Positions 1 through 12,722 are shown, counted from the first letter of the stretch. The stretch: 64,000 nt of DNA from Protonemura montana (GCA_947568835.1 OX387606.1:18509940-18573939), one strand, 5' to 3'. Numbers and translations are program-made. Notes: generated from the sequence alone by a model not told the origin.

Positions 1-1172
1 CCGTCATCATTGATCAAAACGCGATATGGAAGCATGAGAACACAAACATTTTGATTGCGTGGAATCGATGTGATTCCGAATCAGTTGGTCGCGAGATTTC
101 TACGAAATGAAACGTCAGCAATTCCCTACCACTCAGCGGCGGCCAGCGCTTGGGTGTGGTAGTCGCTCGGCATAACAATAATCATGCGTTCCACCTCAGC
201 AGACAGCTGAGCTGCGATGGTATTAATTAATCTATTTATGGGTCACCCTGTGAATTATGGATGATATGCAGCTTGAATTAGGACGGCTCGGTAACGCAGT
301 GATCGATAGGTAAACAACGTAAAACAAAGTCAGTCGGTCACCCCTGCGTCCCCTCGGTGCACACGGGTCGAAATCGGCAACGGTAAACAATGATACATGT
401 GGCTACGAATAATAAATACAAGTTAGAACAGATGATGAAATTAGCAAACAGAAAAGCATCAAATATTCAGACACTTGCACGGGGAAATTAAAGCGATTTA
501 GAGCGAGACCCGCTTGCGGTTCACTATTTGATGTTCGGTGGAAATCTGCCTGCAGTGAAAAATCCTTGATTTGCTGAATCGTAGGAAGGGCGGGCGTGGA
601 TCGACCATTATTCACCCCGGAGTGCACCCTCGATGTTGACAGCGAATTGAAATTGAAATCCAATCAAAAGTGAACATGCTTGATAGATAATTGTGGCAAT
701 AAGCAATTTATAAGAAAATCTCGAGTCGACGGAAATACGTGACGAAGTGACGTAGGTTATCTAGTTGGTAACTATGGAAAAGTGTCATCTCACGATTGTG
801 TGCAAGGGGGCACATGGGCTGGCAGGCATGCTGGCTAGCATGGGGCAGGTCGCCCTTTAACTTAATAACAGAACTCTCTACTAAAGAGTCCATCTTAGAT
901 GGCATAAAAGTTTGACGTTCGCGACGCGCGTCCCTTATGAGCCAAAGATACTCTTGTTTTTCATCCCCTTGTGTAAATATGTAAGGGACGTTACGTTACA
1001 AGAATAGTGTAAAGATATGGTGAACGACAGTGACATATTTGACAAAGTAATCTGTACGAGATTTAACGGGGGGGTTGCGATACGAGCGAAACCGAGGTTA
1101 GCCGAAGTATTTTGCAGAGATCAATAGTGTGACGTTGGCCTCTGTGGTCCAACGCCTATAGCCCGCATGGGT
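1..1172. other. Non-coding stretch, no gene seen
   Basis: All six frames are broken by frequent stops; the longest open frames are under 90 codons and show no recognisable family. The only local structure I noticed is a short internally repetitive patch around 816-843 built from CTGGC and GCATG words. Confidence 0.6.
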
Positions 1173-1175
1173 GCT

Positions 1176-1206
<31 letters not shown>

Positions 1207-1240
1207 TCGTTCGTTCGCTCGCTCGCACACTCGCTCGCTC
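1173..1240. repeat. (GTTC)n microsatellite with GCTC edges
   Basis: An uninterrupted run of nine GTTC units spans 1181-1216. It is flanked on both sides by GCTC variant units, the usual decay pattern at microsatellite edges. Frames crossing it encode only a repetitive Arg/Ser/Phe or Glu/Arg/Thr/Asn peptide, so it gives no support for a gene. Confidence 0.95.
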
Positions 1241-1660
1241 TGGGCTGGTCTATACCCACTGGCAAGCCGGTACAACGAAACGCCACGCATTCAAGGCCTA
1301 GATGCGAAGAGACTACTGGTCTTATACGTGGATATAATATAACTATGTTAACACGATACTCTACATGACGACGACTTGTGTTAAACTGTGGACTTTCGAC
1401 CGAACCAACTCGACTAGAACAACTAAACAACAACATTAATAAACTCATAAACACCCCTAACGCATCTCATGCGTCCGGAGTAGTTGTTATTGCATGGGAA
1501 CCTTGATTGATCAAAACAACAGACGGGTCAGATTACATTTTCAGGGCGGAGATGTTTCAATATATGTTGTAATTTACATGGAAATGTTGTGTTGCGGTTT
1601 TATGTAGGTCGGCTGTGGCTTTAGTTTTGACTAACAAAACAGACGGCGAATACTTACTTT

Positions 1661-1721
1661 GGTGGAGGTGCCAGGTTCAAAGCTCAGCTTGAATATCGGT
1701 GGAGGAGCCAAGTTCAAGCTT
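1661..1721. repeat. Imperfect direct duplication, period 37
   Basis: A 24-nt segment beginning GGTGGAGGTGCCAGG at 1661 recurs at 1698 as GGTGGAGGAGCCAAG. The copies differ by two substitutions and one indel over about 24 nt. This looks like a local duplication; no function is implied. Confidence 0.75.
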
Positions 1722-2170
1722 AAATAAGCGGCAAGGTCACTGGTCTTGCGAAAAGCGGGGACAATGTTTCTATCCTTCAGGCAGAACAGCACCCATCGGA
1801 AAAATAATCGAAACACCGTTTTTCCTTGATTAAATTGGAACTTTGCATTTCATTACTTTATGCAAAACTCTCAGTTCCACTCGAGCACGCTGCTACGTCC
1901 GCAAAAAAAATAAATAAATGAAAAGTTTGAATCGCAACGCACGATAAGAAATCCTATCCGGCCGCACCACGTCCTAATGGAAACTCTCACGAGGGGCGTA
2001 CAAAACTGTAATATCAAGTATCTGTGTATCTTCGTGCACTGGGCATACTATGGGGCCAGAGCGAGGGGAAAGCCCCAGGGGATGAGCAAGGTGTCCGTCA
2101 GAAGCTTATCAGAGTTGACACCACACAAGATTCTTGCTTTAGCCCACGTGTGCGTCGTGCCCTCCCAGCA

Positions 2171-2228
2171 GCCGACGCCACGACGCCACCGCGACGACGA
2201 CGACGACGACGGAGACAACGACGATCCT
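2171..2228. repeat. (CGA)n trinucleotide tract
   Basis: CGA units run almost uninterrupted through 2192-2212, continue imperfectly to about 2225, and are preceded by two GACGCCAC-like units. One frame reads it as poly-Asp and another as poly-Arg, a sign of repeat-driven open frames rather than genes. Confidence 0.85.
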
Positions 2229-3000
2229 GCCCCGGTCAATTCCCCATCGTGCTCTTACAATGCCCAACCTAATTCCCTTCACTTCACTACTCCCCTTTAC
2301 GCCGTGATGTCTTCCTGAACGTCGTGATAGCTACTTCTAAACGGCGTTGTGCATATGCTCACACTCGGATATATCGCATCGACATTTAAAGCAGCAGCTA
2401 ACAGAGACATATACGACCACATGGTTGAAAACTCCGACGTTCCTGAGTCGCGCACCAAGCGTTCCCGCCTGAACGCAGAGTGGAAGGGTTGTTATGTAAC
2501 AGAAATTTCGCGCGGGCAGGCTCGTAAACTGAGTCGTGTTATATTCAAATGTGTCGCCCGTTCAAAAAGCGACGCAACTCTAGACTGGTAAACGTATTCC
2601 AGGCACAGCCCCACGCGAAGTACATAACAATTGAAATTACTCCATCACGTCTTAGAGGGGCGGCCGCATCGCCATCACGAGATTGTGTATTCAGCCCCTT
2701 AGTAAGATTGAATGGCTTTGGCTTACAATTAAGGGATGTGGGCTGATGATGCATCGCGGTCCAAACATTTCACCGCAATTCAATGGTTAAGCCAACTAGC
2801 GGCACCGTGGCACCGGCCATATAATACGGCCGCGCGAGAACGGCGAAAGTGGTGTAAATGTAGTGTCTACGGCTGTGATGGATGACCACGATACCTCCTT
2901 CTGAAAACCACAGCACACACTATACTACACCCCGACGCGCGGCGGCTCTCACGCGGGGACAATTGGCCGGACTTGCCCGTCCACCGTCCGGCAACGCAAC

Positions 3001-3054
3001 GGTCGGGCGTCGGGCGTCGGGCGTCGGCGTTGGCCATTCTCTATGCGACGCCCG
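3001..3054. repeat. GGGCGTC heptamer array with inverted partner
   Basis: Three tandem copies of a GTCGGGC heptamer occupy about 3002-3025. The arm CGGGCGTCG (3018-3026) has a perfect 9-bp inverted partner, CGACGCCCG, at 3046-3054 with a 19-nt spacer. This is the longest member of the GCGTC/GACGC inverted-repeat family seen across the window. Confidence 0.85.
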
Positions 3055-3702
3055 GGCGACGTGTGATTAACTGCGATATAACGCCACTTGATGGCTGTGC
3101 AGCGCATTCTTATTTAACCCAACCCGCCACATCGGTTTATTCTGCAACGACGGGGCCCTCGCTGGGGGCTTGTACGCATGTGGGGGTTGTAATTTATTAT
3201 TATTAGGTCTCAAAGTAGACGGCTAAAGCACGACAATTGCGTAAAGCTAGAAATATAAGCTATCCCGAAGCCATGCTCCCCGCTGGAATTCAGAAACAGG
3301 AGGTAATTATTTTCATGTCAATATCTAAGGTTTCCAAAATCTCTCGTGATCAAAAGTAAAATTTTCTGAAAATATGATCCAGAATTGCTTTGTGCTTATT
3401 GACAAAGCTTTTTCCACGATAGTCATTAAAATACTCCCACGCGACTTTCCCGCACGAAAAAACTTCAGGCGGCCTATCGCGCGAAATCGTCCCACGACAC
3501 GCCGGCCGACGAACTCGGCGCCTCCACCACAGCCGCACGCATCTGTGGTCATCCCAAAGCACGGCTCTCTCGCATATTATCACAGATGTATAAGCGCGAC
3601 GAGAGGACTTTGCCAACGGCCACGCAAGCCAGTCGCGTCCAGCTGGCATTGGCACGATGAACGAGTGCATGCGACGACCAGGCGGTCGCGGGGGCGGGGG
3701 CG

Positions 3703-3718
3703 GTGTGTGTGTGTGTGT
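3703..3718. repeat. (GT)8 microsatellite
   Basis: Eight GT units follow directly after two GGGGG runs separated by a single C (3690-3700). Confidence 0.9.
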
Positions 3719-3880
3719 TGCCGGTTGCGTTGGTTTGGGTTCAACGCGCACATCAACTGAGCCAATCGTCGTATCGATCCACGGTGCGAGCCGAAAGTCG
3801 CGGAGCCCACTCGCTCGCTAGCCTGCCACCCCATGCTGCGCGGCAAAACCTCACCAACACTTTCCCGTCGCCAACCCTAC

Positions 3881-3928
3881 AGCCAGCCAGCCAGCCAGCC
3901 CGCCAGCCCGCCAGCCAACCAGCCAGCC
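3881..3928. repeat. (CAGC)n microsatellite
   Basis: Five or so pure CAGC units are followed by CCGC and CAAC variants. All frames give repetitive Pro/Ala/Ser/Gln or Trp/Leu/Ala/Gly peptides. Confidence 0.93.
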
Positions 3929-5548
3929 CACTTGCATTTACCCAACCTTTCAAACACTCTCAGGGATGCAAAGTAGGCATTTCCATAGAGGCACCGCAGC
4001 GCCCGTACAGAAGAGGCGAGTGTGCACCCATATACACACTTTTGATACTGTCGAATTTCACGAGCGACCATCAATGATTCTCGATGGCTGTCGACGTGAA
4101 ATGCATATGCCGGCGGGAAGATTGAATGTAACGCGAACAGTGATGCATCTACCACAGGTCTTTTGCTTGTATTGTTTAGGTGGGGACCTGATAAACTGCG
4201 TCAAGGCGTTCTGCAGACAGCACCGTATGGCGCCGAGTTTAGACAGCCTCGAAAGACTTAGGTAACTAACTCTATCAAGTAGGTATACGGGCTCCAGTCG
4301 GAGATGCCTTACACATTTTGTACATCGCAGTGCCTAGTCTTATCCCTCTGGGTATAGCTACTGTTTATAGCATTGCCTCCCACGCCACATTAATCAGGGA
4401 ATGATAAATTGCCTTAAAACTTTGGTACCCCTATAGTTGGCCATATAGCCAGACTCACCCCGCTCTTAAAACCTTTCCTTCGGGCTAAAACAACCAATCT
4501 TGCTTTTTCTACCCCCGTGTCGAAAAGATTACCGCTAGACTGTGTTTAATACTCCTTATCCACGCGAATAAAATTCTTATCACCCTTTAAATGAGTAAAC
4601 ACACTTATCAAACATTTATATTGACTTGCACTTGGGATTGATCTCTCAGTGGAAATGGCTAATTACTCTGGTGTCCAACTGGTGTTGTGATTCCAGCGGA
4701 GGTGATGCCAATTGCAGACCTTAATTCGGTACGGCACCGCGGAACCTGAACATCCGCGAGCATCAATATTGAATGGGACCGGCTTTCCTCGTCACATGCT
4801 ACCAGGCAAACTTTATCATAATCTGAAAATCGAGTAATTATTTAACATAAAAGCCGGGCAAAATGTAACGTTCAACATGCTATATCAACATGAGTCCAGT
4901 TAGAATATTAATTAAATTATACTTTCACACGACACCGAATAAAATAATTAGATCCGCAATGAATGGTCAAACTAACAAGTCGTTTAGCGAAAATAATTTA
5001 TTAGTTATGAAAGGGCTGGAAGGGCATGTTGTTGTCTATATACTCTATATGCGGTGAACGGATGCCAGAGACATTTGGGCGGCGTGCAAAAACGCGAGGC
5101 AGTTTGTAATAACAGCAACCAAACCTCGAGATTTATAACCGAATAAAATTTATACGAACCGACCAAATAATGCAGGCGCGCAATTCCAAGAGTGGCACAT
5201 TTAGATTCGCCGGATAAAATGCATTTCCTTATATATATATATCTTTGCGAAAATACAAACTTCATCGGAAAACTTTCAAAGTAGTTTATTTCCGGGGGAA
5301 TGGGTAATAATTATATTATATTTGCCCATTCAACCAGAGTAATATCTGTTTGTGTATTAGTTTATATTATATATCGCGTCAGGTTAGTGTGTGTGCGTGT
5401 GTATGTGCATTTCAGTATACGCTTTATGCCGAGTAAAACCAAGTAAAACCCTTGGACAAGGAAGATAATGTTCTTGTGTATACACCTTTTGTATTTGTAC
5501 ACAGAGCCAGCTTATGGAACCCTTCAGACACAACACTTGGCTACCCGA

Positions 5549-5597
5549 AAACGCAAACGCACCAACGCAACCAACGCAACCAACGCACCAACGCAAA
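5549..5597. repeat. (CCAACGCA)n octamer minisatellite
   Basis: About five to six copies of an ACGCAMCC-type octamer stand in tandem with C/A substitutions (CCAACGCAA and CCAACGCAC variants). Confidence 0.9.
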
Positions 5598-5782
5598 GGC
5601 AAGACCGCCAGTCAAAGGAGGGACGCAGGGCACGTGTGCGACCGCATGTTAAAACTGAAAACACAATGTCCCATTTACTCATGTTACATTTAGTTAACAT
5701 TATTTCATTATTAAAACTCCGCTTTGATGAATATTTCAACGGCAAGTATCCAGAGGAGATCGAGCCATGTGAATTCGATACG

Positions 5783-5829
5783 GCCGACGTCGAGGTTATA
5801 GCGTCGGCTGTAGTGCCTCCGACGTCGGC
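5783..5829. repeat. Inverted repeat around GACGTC palindromes
   Basis: The left arm GCCGACGTCGAGG (5783-5795) pairs with CCTCCGACGTCGGC (5816-5829) except for one inserted C. Each arm contains the palindrome GACGTC. A third related word, GCGTCGGC, lies in the loop (5801-5808), so alternative pairings are possible. Confidence 0.75.
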
Positions 5830-6065
5830 GGCGTCCCATATTTGGCGTCCCTGATACGACGGCCGCCCTCGCTTGCCTCCAATGACCCAAGCCCTCATTT
5901 CCTTCGGCTCGTTCGGGCGGCCGTTACCTCGGGAAAGTGCGAGCGCGAGATAACACCCGAAATTGAATGAAAACAAATGCTATTGAAATGGATGGAATGA
6001 GCTTATTGAAATGGTTGAAATATTCATTAAACGTTTCAACACACGGTAGTGCTTAGGGGTGTTTC

Positions 6066-6091
6066 GGGGGGGGGGGGGGGGGGGGGGGGGG
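6066..6091. repeat. Poly(G) homopolymer, 26 bases
   Basis: Twenty-six consecutive G, preceded by TTTC and followed by CACGTGG. Such a run can form quadruplex or triplex structures and is also prone to sequencing-length error. Confidence 0.95.
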
Positions 6092-9000
6092 CACGTGGAC
6101 CCCCTGGGGGTGGATTGGCTAGTGTTATCTTGTAGTCGCTTTGTGCATGGATATCGCTTGCTTGACCCGGTACGTATTACGCAGAAACAGCGACGGGGTG
6201 GTAAAAGTCGGCGAGGAAGAAGTCAAACAATGCCTCGCGACTGTTTGGAGGGTGCAGAATTAAAGTATCGATTGAAAAACATGGCGTTCCCGCCCAAGTA
6301 ATCGATATTCTTTAAGTTTGTTTTGTAGAAATCACAAGTACATGCTAAAAATGCTTTCTTCGAAATTTAAATTATGAATTCTGGACCACAAGACGGCCTG
6401 CAGCGTGAATGCCAGTCAATATTTGAAAATGAGCCCACGGAAATGGAAATGATAAATTATTCAGTCGTTGTACCACTGACTTGGTAACGCTAAACATAGG
6501 CTAGAATAACATTTATCCGTCTGATTCCCCCGTGAATCTTGATACCGGCTGGTTAATTACACGGCTATTTGTTAGGAAGTCGAGGTTTTTTTCCAAGCAA
6601 AAAGCATGGTTACATGTGACTGTAATTTTCTTGTCTGATTCAGAGAGAATGAGACCTCACAAGAAGATGCGACGTCCAGACTTTTTACACCATCTCAATT
6701 AAGATGAAAAAATGGGGAGGGAACATGGGGAGATCGAAACGAAAATGACTCGGATGAGGAAAAAACCTAAACAATGGAACTTGATCTTGGAAAGTGTTTT
6801 AAAATTTTAATTTCGTTAGTGTCTTTTCACCTGGGGGTGGAAAAGGAGCGAGTCTGATTGCATTATAAAACTCTCGGCAAAGAAACGTTGCATGGAAAAG
6901 TGTCTGACGGGACCAGAGCATAAAGATTTTAACTTACATGGGAATCATTTCAGCTTTTTTATACACACTTCAAGCAGATATCTTGCGCAAATTAATTATT
7001 AATTTCAAGTTAGAGGGTTTAAAAAAAAAGAGAGAAAATGGAATCTAGTGATGCATAATCAATGTATCCATAAGCTAGAGAATGCACGTGCTAAATTATT
7101 GCTGGCTAGAAATACAATTCAAACAACACATTCACCACCACACACAGTCATCGACAAACTATCGCGGAATACTTGCAAAATTATGTTGTTTTGTTTTATT
7201 TGATAATATTCACATGACTGGCAAACACAATAATTCAAACGTATACACGTCATATTACAATCCCAATGAATGGCTAATCATTTCACCCGGCAACCTATCA
7301 GTAATTTCTGAAACTGTCACACAGTGCATGATCATGCATAAGACACCTATCCTTCGTCCAGGTTTCCTATACCATTTTCCAGAGGGGAGGATTTCACATC
7401 CGCGTTGTTTTAAATTTTTAGAACTCGAGAGCTTTTCAACTTTCTGCTGATGAAGGACAAAAGAGGCGGTTAAAAGATATTAGGGGATGGGACGCTCCTC
7501 ACCACATCAAATGAAATTAATACCGGATTCCGCCCTGGCTAAAATAATAAAAGTAATCTACATAGGGCGCAGGGGAACGCCGATGCGTACAGCCAGCGGG
7601 CGCTCGCAAGAAAATTGAGCCCCACGTCCCTCGGAGAGAAAAAAAAAAAAAATCGTAAAACACTGTTTTGACAGCTAGCAGCTTAACTTCAGTTTATTTG
7701 CGCCTATTCTCGACACTACCGAAGTCAATTGCACTGACCCAACGGGAATCGTGAAAACAAATTCACCCTCGATTAACAAAAAAATATCTTCGTTTTCATT
7801 AGCGCGAGGGTGTTGTTAACCATTATCGCGATACAGATACATTCATAGACGTTCTATATTATCAGGAAAGTAGATTGGTTACTGCTTCGGGCCCGGTAAT
7901 AGGCTTACCCCTTAGCTTACCAGCTAGCTTAGGCGTAAGCCTCACGAGGTATTACTATGCGTCCCTTCCACCGACGCATCTCGACCATGGTACATGCTCC
8001 ATGGCAACAGCAAAACATTGGCTATACGCGGCCTGTAATCTTTGCTAAACTCGTTACTGTACGCTAAGAATCTAACTTCTTACGAGAGCGTTACGTGCTG
8101 GATGCGCGATATCCTGCGCCCTTGCTCCTAATTGAGAACAGCGAGCAAAAGCAATCAAAATCGACAGCCTAACACCTTTACTAAGTAATTTGGTACTAAG
8201 TTTGCCCTATCCAAACATACGGCACAGAATTTCTCGTGGTTGTGAGCTAGGTAAACGGAGCATTGAACTTGCAATGGTTTATTTGTACACCCAAATGATG
8301 GGTGATATTTCGAATGGTTGAAATGGAACGGAATGACTGTATCGCGATTATTATATCATGTTTCCTGGGCGGTGAACTCTTTAGCTTCACTTGAGCACAA
8401 TGCCACCCAATGGGACGCAAGCGAGATGCATTTGCTCCATTCAACTCAGCACTGCTCTAAACCTCCTCGAGGACTGCATTCAACACCGTTAACCCACAGC
8501 AATACATCTACTTTATACACCGCAACTTCTTTCTAAAACCAAGATGCAGAACTGTCGTAAATAATTAAGACAGATATTCCACGGTGAATCTAGGTTAGTG
8601 GTTGTCTAAGGGATTGAAAGCAAAATGAACGAATGCACTTTAAAAATTAATGCAGCTAATAGCTTCGGTGCTTGTTTGTTTCTGCACAACAAAACACGGG
8701 AGTCGACTGCGCCATGTGGTTTTTAGCAAACAATGCACTTGCTCTGGTAGCCGGTTCATGCATTCGCCGCTGGCATCGCTATTCATGATATGTGAAACAT
8801 GTTGCTCTAAAGCATTGCAATAATTAGTGCAGTGGGTGACATAACTGTCGGACATGTTGAGATAGTCGGTGCAATGAAATCTGCATTATTGCTTTCGAGA
8901 TAGGGCATGATGGTCACTCTCATGTGCGGTGCATTTTTTTATCTTGTGTAAGGTTGTTATTCTGTTCCGGATGAACTAAACAAACAAGCAGCACCGAAAA

Positions 9001-9094
9001 AAAAAAACACATATGGTCAGGGAAACAAACTTTGAAACATTTTTGTAGAATTTTAGCAAGTTTTGTTAAAAAAAAATTTATCCTAATCCTCTCT
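6092..9094. other. AT-rich non-coding stretch
   Basis: No gene supported. The longest frame, an ATG-started 122-codon frame at 7082-7450 on the plus strand, has no recognisable domain and no clear splice context. A hairpin (7902-7941) and a CCATGG inverted pair (about 7985-8004) are the only structures noticed. Confidence 0.55.
7902..7941. repeat. Two-stage hairpin
   Basis: The outer arms GGCTTAC (7902-7908) and GTAAGCC (7935-7941) pair perfectly. Inside them, CCTTAGC pairs with GCTTAGG with one mismatch around a roughly 10-nt loop. At 40 nt it is shorter than typical animal microRNA precursors. Confidence 0.6.
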
Positions 9095-9137
9095 CCTCGA
9101 GGATTTGATGTTAAATTATTAACATGCCTCTTCGAGG
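9095..9137. repeat. Nested perfect hairpin
   Basis: Outer arms CCTCGA (9095-9100) and TCGAGG (9132-9137) enclose a near-symmetrical internal loop of 7 and 6 nt. An inner perfect stem, ATGTTAA (9108-9114) with TTAACAT (9119-9125), closes a 4-nt ATTA loop. Confidence 0.7.
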
Positions 9138-9619
9138 TTTGCGCAACGCAAATAAAAGAGGCCTCCAGAGAGACGCACGTTTATCGATAGTTACTTTCGT
9201 TTAGCACTTCCAAAAGTCGTATACGCGCGGCGACAATCAAACCGATCACACTCAGACCGCTATCAAATAATAATCACGCCTTTACACATAGGTATACTCG
9301 TCCTAATGTAAAACCACTGCGGCGATAGCCATCGGTCCATCCATCCCGTCCAATTGCAACGCCTGCGTGTAATTGGAAGGTAATGATTTAGACGTACAAG
9401 AGATTAAATCTAAGATTGTCTCCTCCGCCATGATTAGGCTAGAATCGCAGTAATTAGTTCGCACAGAGTCGTGCGCAGCGCTAGCGGCCTCTAGCGAACA
9501 CATAGCTCGAGGAGGCAGAGAGACTCTGGCGAGGAGATTTAATCAGCAATTCAATCTCCTACCCTCGGCCAGAAATGAACACATTTTATGCCAGCTCTCC
9601 TCCATTGCAGCACATACAC

Positions 9620-9642
9620 GCGGCGGCGGCGGTGGTGGTGGC
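9620..9642. repeat. (CGG)n-(TGG)n trinucleotide tract
   Basis: Four CGG units run directly into three TGG units and then GCGACGA. Confidence 0.88.
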
Positions 9643-10970
9643 GACGAAGATTCGCATTTCGCTTTTTGGAATGTGACCTTAGGTTCGTGCCGCAGGGGTA
9701 CACAAACAAAACATCAAAAGAGCGCGTGGGCGTTGCAAAATGTAGGGCGACTTCTAACTTTAATACGGCACCTCCACCGTCGCGTTGATCTCTGTTAAGC
9801 ATGGAGAGGATGAAGGTATAGACAACTTCACTATTTTGAGTGCCCATACAGCTTCACACCAGGTGAACCACTTTTAGGGTATGTTGACGTAAAACAATTT
9901 GCCTATAAACTGAGAAAAACGCTTCAAAAAATGGTTAATAAAGCTGTTTATTTTGTCCACCCCCGCTGGTAGTAAAACTTAAGGGCGGGAGAGTGCGCTC
10001 CTCTCGACGATAACTGCATAGATCAGCATATTTAATCTCGTACGTGGAAATTATTACATCTACAGGGACGCCGGGTTGGGCCGTGGGCTTGCAGGGGTAG
10101 CTGGCTGTAGCCGGCGGGGGTGTACGCAACTCGCGGGCATTGCACGACTCGGGAAAGGGGTCCCGGAATTAGACTGCGAATTTGTGGCCGTGCGGGCTTA
10201 TAATTATATATCTCGGCTTATTTGCACATAGGGTGCGTACGAATAACTGCCCATAATATGTTTTATAGCTCCGGCGTTATCTTTACTACCTTCTGCTAAA
10301 TAAAGGGTCTGCTGAACAGCCGCAGTGGCAGTGGCACTCCGTTATTGCAGTGTACGGACGCGGAGGGCATTTCCAAATTGTTGGCCGAGAATCGCGTGCG
10401 ACAACCGCGACGCACCCAGCGGGCGAAATCTGCATGTGATCTGTGTTTCAGATATGCGTGAAAGTTTTGACATGCGTTGCGCTGATCTGATGATATCGAA
10501 ATTGCGGGAAATTGATAGATTGTAGTTGCCATTAGATATCAGAGCTCAATTAAATGAAAAGATGTGTCCTATCATTTGTAGCATAATGATACTGTATTAT
10601 AAAATCAAAGTAGAAGTAGAAGTTGTGTAAAATGCCACTGATACTCAAATGCGCAATTCAAATTATTCATAAGGATTCGGGAAAAATTTGCAATTTTCTT
10701 CTAAATCCATTATTTAGGTCACCGTAGACACAAATAGCCCTCTTATTTCTTCTACACAACTCCCCCCAGATGGCTCTCGGCGAATAAAATCAATCAATCA
10801 ATTAGCTAGGCTTTGGTGCATCCATCTTCGTGTATCGAGAACTGATTGGGATTCAGGCGAGAGCTCGCCGAGTGCAGGCGGGTGGAAAATTAACCCATTT
10901 GCCCGTGACAAAGAGCTAGGGATTTAATCATGTTACGCGCGACGTGTATTCGTGGCACCCTCTTACCGCC

Positions 10971-10992
10971 ACCCACCCACCCACCCACCCAC
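10971..10992. repeat. (ACCC)n microsatellite
   Basis: Five ACCC units followed by ACTCACCCCCC. A second tract of the same unit lies at 12703-12722. Confidence 0.9.
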
Positions 10993-11564
10993 TCACCCCC
11001 CGACCAAACAACCACCCAATCCATATAGATAGAAATACAGACTATATCTCAGTCGATGGCGTAAGGATTTACACGGCGAATCACGGCAAAATCTCGTAAC
11101 ACGCAAATCCGGGGGAAGCCGTGTGCACTCTTGCATTTATTTCTACACGTTGCATTGTCGGACAATTTGCTTGCATTTTTGCTCTGTGCACTCACAAAAA
11201 AAAAAGAGGTGGTGGCGTTGTCAGCAGTTGACGGAAAATCATGCATTTTCCGAGAATGAAAAGGAGAAAAATATGATAGTGCACACATGGCGATTTCCAT
11301 TTATGATTCACAAAAGAAGAAAACGCAATTGCCTCCCGGACGGCATTCTAATCAAACCATATGCATTTCTCCCATATACCATTTGATACTTCCATTCTCT
11401 TAGTCGTATCGTCTACATTAAAAAAAACGAAACAAATATTGCGCGCATTTCTTGCCAAAACACAAACACACACACACGAGGCTACCGGTAATACATCCGA
11501 TTTTACCTCAGACCTCAACATTTTGCATACATCAGTCCGGAACATGCACGGTAGGCGAGCTCCA

Positions 11565-11590
11565 AAGAAGAAGAAGAAGAAGAAGAAGAA
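11565..11590. repeat. (AAG)8 microsatellite
   Basis: Eight uninterrupted AAG units plus a partial unit. Confidence 0.93.
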
Positions 11591-12496
11591 ACAGACGACA
11601 TGCGGTGAGCCACCGAAACATGTGCACGTCGCAACAATGGCTCATGAGTATTCCCGACTAGCAGCGTCGCGACGCCGACTGCTGATGTGACAGAGGATGC
11701 GTAAGGATTGCTGACATGGGAGAAGACATACGTGGCTTACATGCTGAGCACTAACACAATTCCCACCCAATAAATCCACCGCTCCCGCATCCTTCCTGTC
11801 TTCCCGTCTTTCCTGGCCATGCCATGCCTGTGTGCAATGCCACACTGCTTTAACTATAGGCATCACAACCGATAGCGCGACCCAATCTGGCGTGACTGCA
11901 ATGCGAAATGACGCACGTTAGGACTCCGGCATATGGACTGGAAAGGTATAGGGGAGTGATTCCTTATTGCTGTGTATTTTTATCGCTTAGGAAATGCTGT
12001 GTACGCAACTCGCCGGATTCTTGACATCACTTTGTGCCAGTGATGGTTACCAATAAATAGAGTATGTGTTTTGCTTTGTGAAGATGCTTTTCTGATCATT
12101 TTTTCAGACAATTTTGCTACCCTTTACCGACGAGTTTTATTTTTGTATGTTTAGACCTAAGCTATTGTCAAATCCGGTGCACTTTTTTGAAGTCTCTACT
12201 GTACATGTAAATTTTAAAAGTTCAATTTCGGTCGCATGTGAAAAACCCGAACTTTATTCTTTGCATCTCCTTCGTCGTGGTCGGACCAAAGTTCACGCAT
12301 CACTGATTTGAATCGCTTTGTAAATCCGAAAGAGAGCCCGCAACTCTCGAATAAGAATACGAGCAAACAAATCAGCATCCCAGTGCGTACAAGTGGATGG
12401 TAATTCTGGTTTTGCACGCAAGAGGGAAAGTTTGACCAACGACCCCCATCGTGAGTTTTTGACTTTTGACTCGGCGGTGGCCGTGGTGGTGCTGGT

Positions 12497-12514
12497 GGGG
12501 GGGGGGGGGGGGGG
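12497..12514. repeat. Poly(G) homopolymer, 18 bases
   Basis: Eighteen consecutive G after GGTGGTGCTGGT. The reverse-strand frame across it reads as poly-proline. Confidence 0.94.
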
Positions 12515-12702
12515 TAGGCGATTGTCACGCGTCCTGGCTTCACAATAACGAGTGTCTGGAATTCAATTAGTGACCCTCAAAGGGTAAGGGTAGAACGGGG
12601 TAAAGTGATGAGGTCAGCTCGAGAAAGGGAGCGAATGACAAGTCAATAGGTGACTTTTCAAATACAGCGAACGACCACTGAACTACACACTTTGAAATCG
12701 AA

Positions 12703-12722
12703 ACCCACCCACCCACCCACCC
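12703..12722. repeat. (ACCC)5 microsatellite
   Basis: Five perfect ACCC units. Confidence 0.9.

Larger units (their letters stand above)
1241..3000. other. Non-coding stretch with small repeats
   Basis: No supported gene. It holds an imperfect short tandem duplication (1661-1721) and a CGA repeat (2171-2228), both listed separately. From about 2800 the sequence becomes CG-rich (CGGCCG, GCGCGG words). Overlapping open frames here are low complexity. Confidence 0.55.
3055..5548. other. CG-rich then AT-rich non-coding stretch
   Basis: From 3055 to about 4260 the sequence is CG-rich, with several overlapping low-complexity open frames on both strands. From 4300 to 5400 it is AT-rich, with no open frame above about 90 codons and a (TA)7 tract at 5229-5242. 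I see no gene, RNA or mobile element. Confidence 0.55.
9138..12496. other. Non-coding stretch with simple repeats
   Basis: No supported gene. It contains CGG/TGG, ACCC and AAG microsatellites (listed separately) and a 6-bp hairpin CGCTAG/CTAGCG at 9479-9496. Open frames over the AAG tract are poly-Lys/poly-Arg artefacts. Confidence 0.55.

Noticed and set aside
10484..10503. CTGATGA...CGAAA resembling a hammerhead ribozyme core
   Set aside because: Only about four bases separate the two core elements, so no stem II can form, and there is no stem III or cleavage triplet.
11361..11690. 109-codon frame with poly-Lys
   Set aside because: The open frame is produced by the AAG microsatellite.
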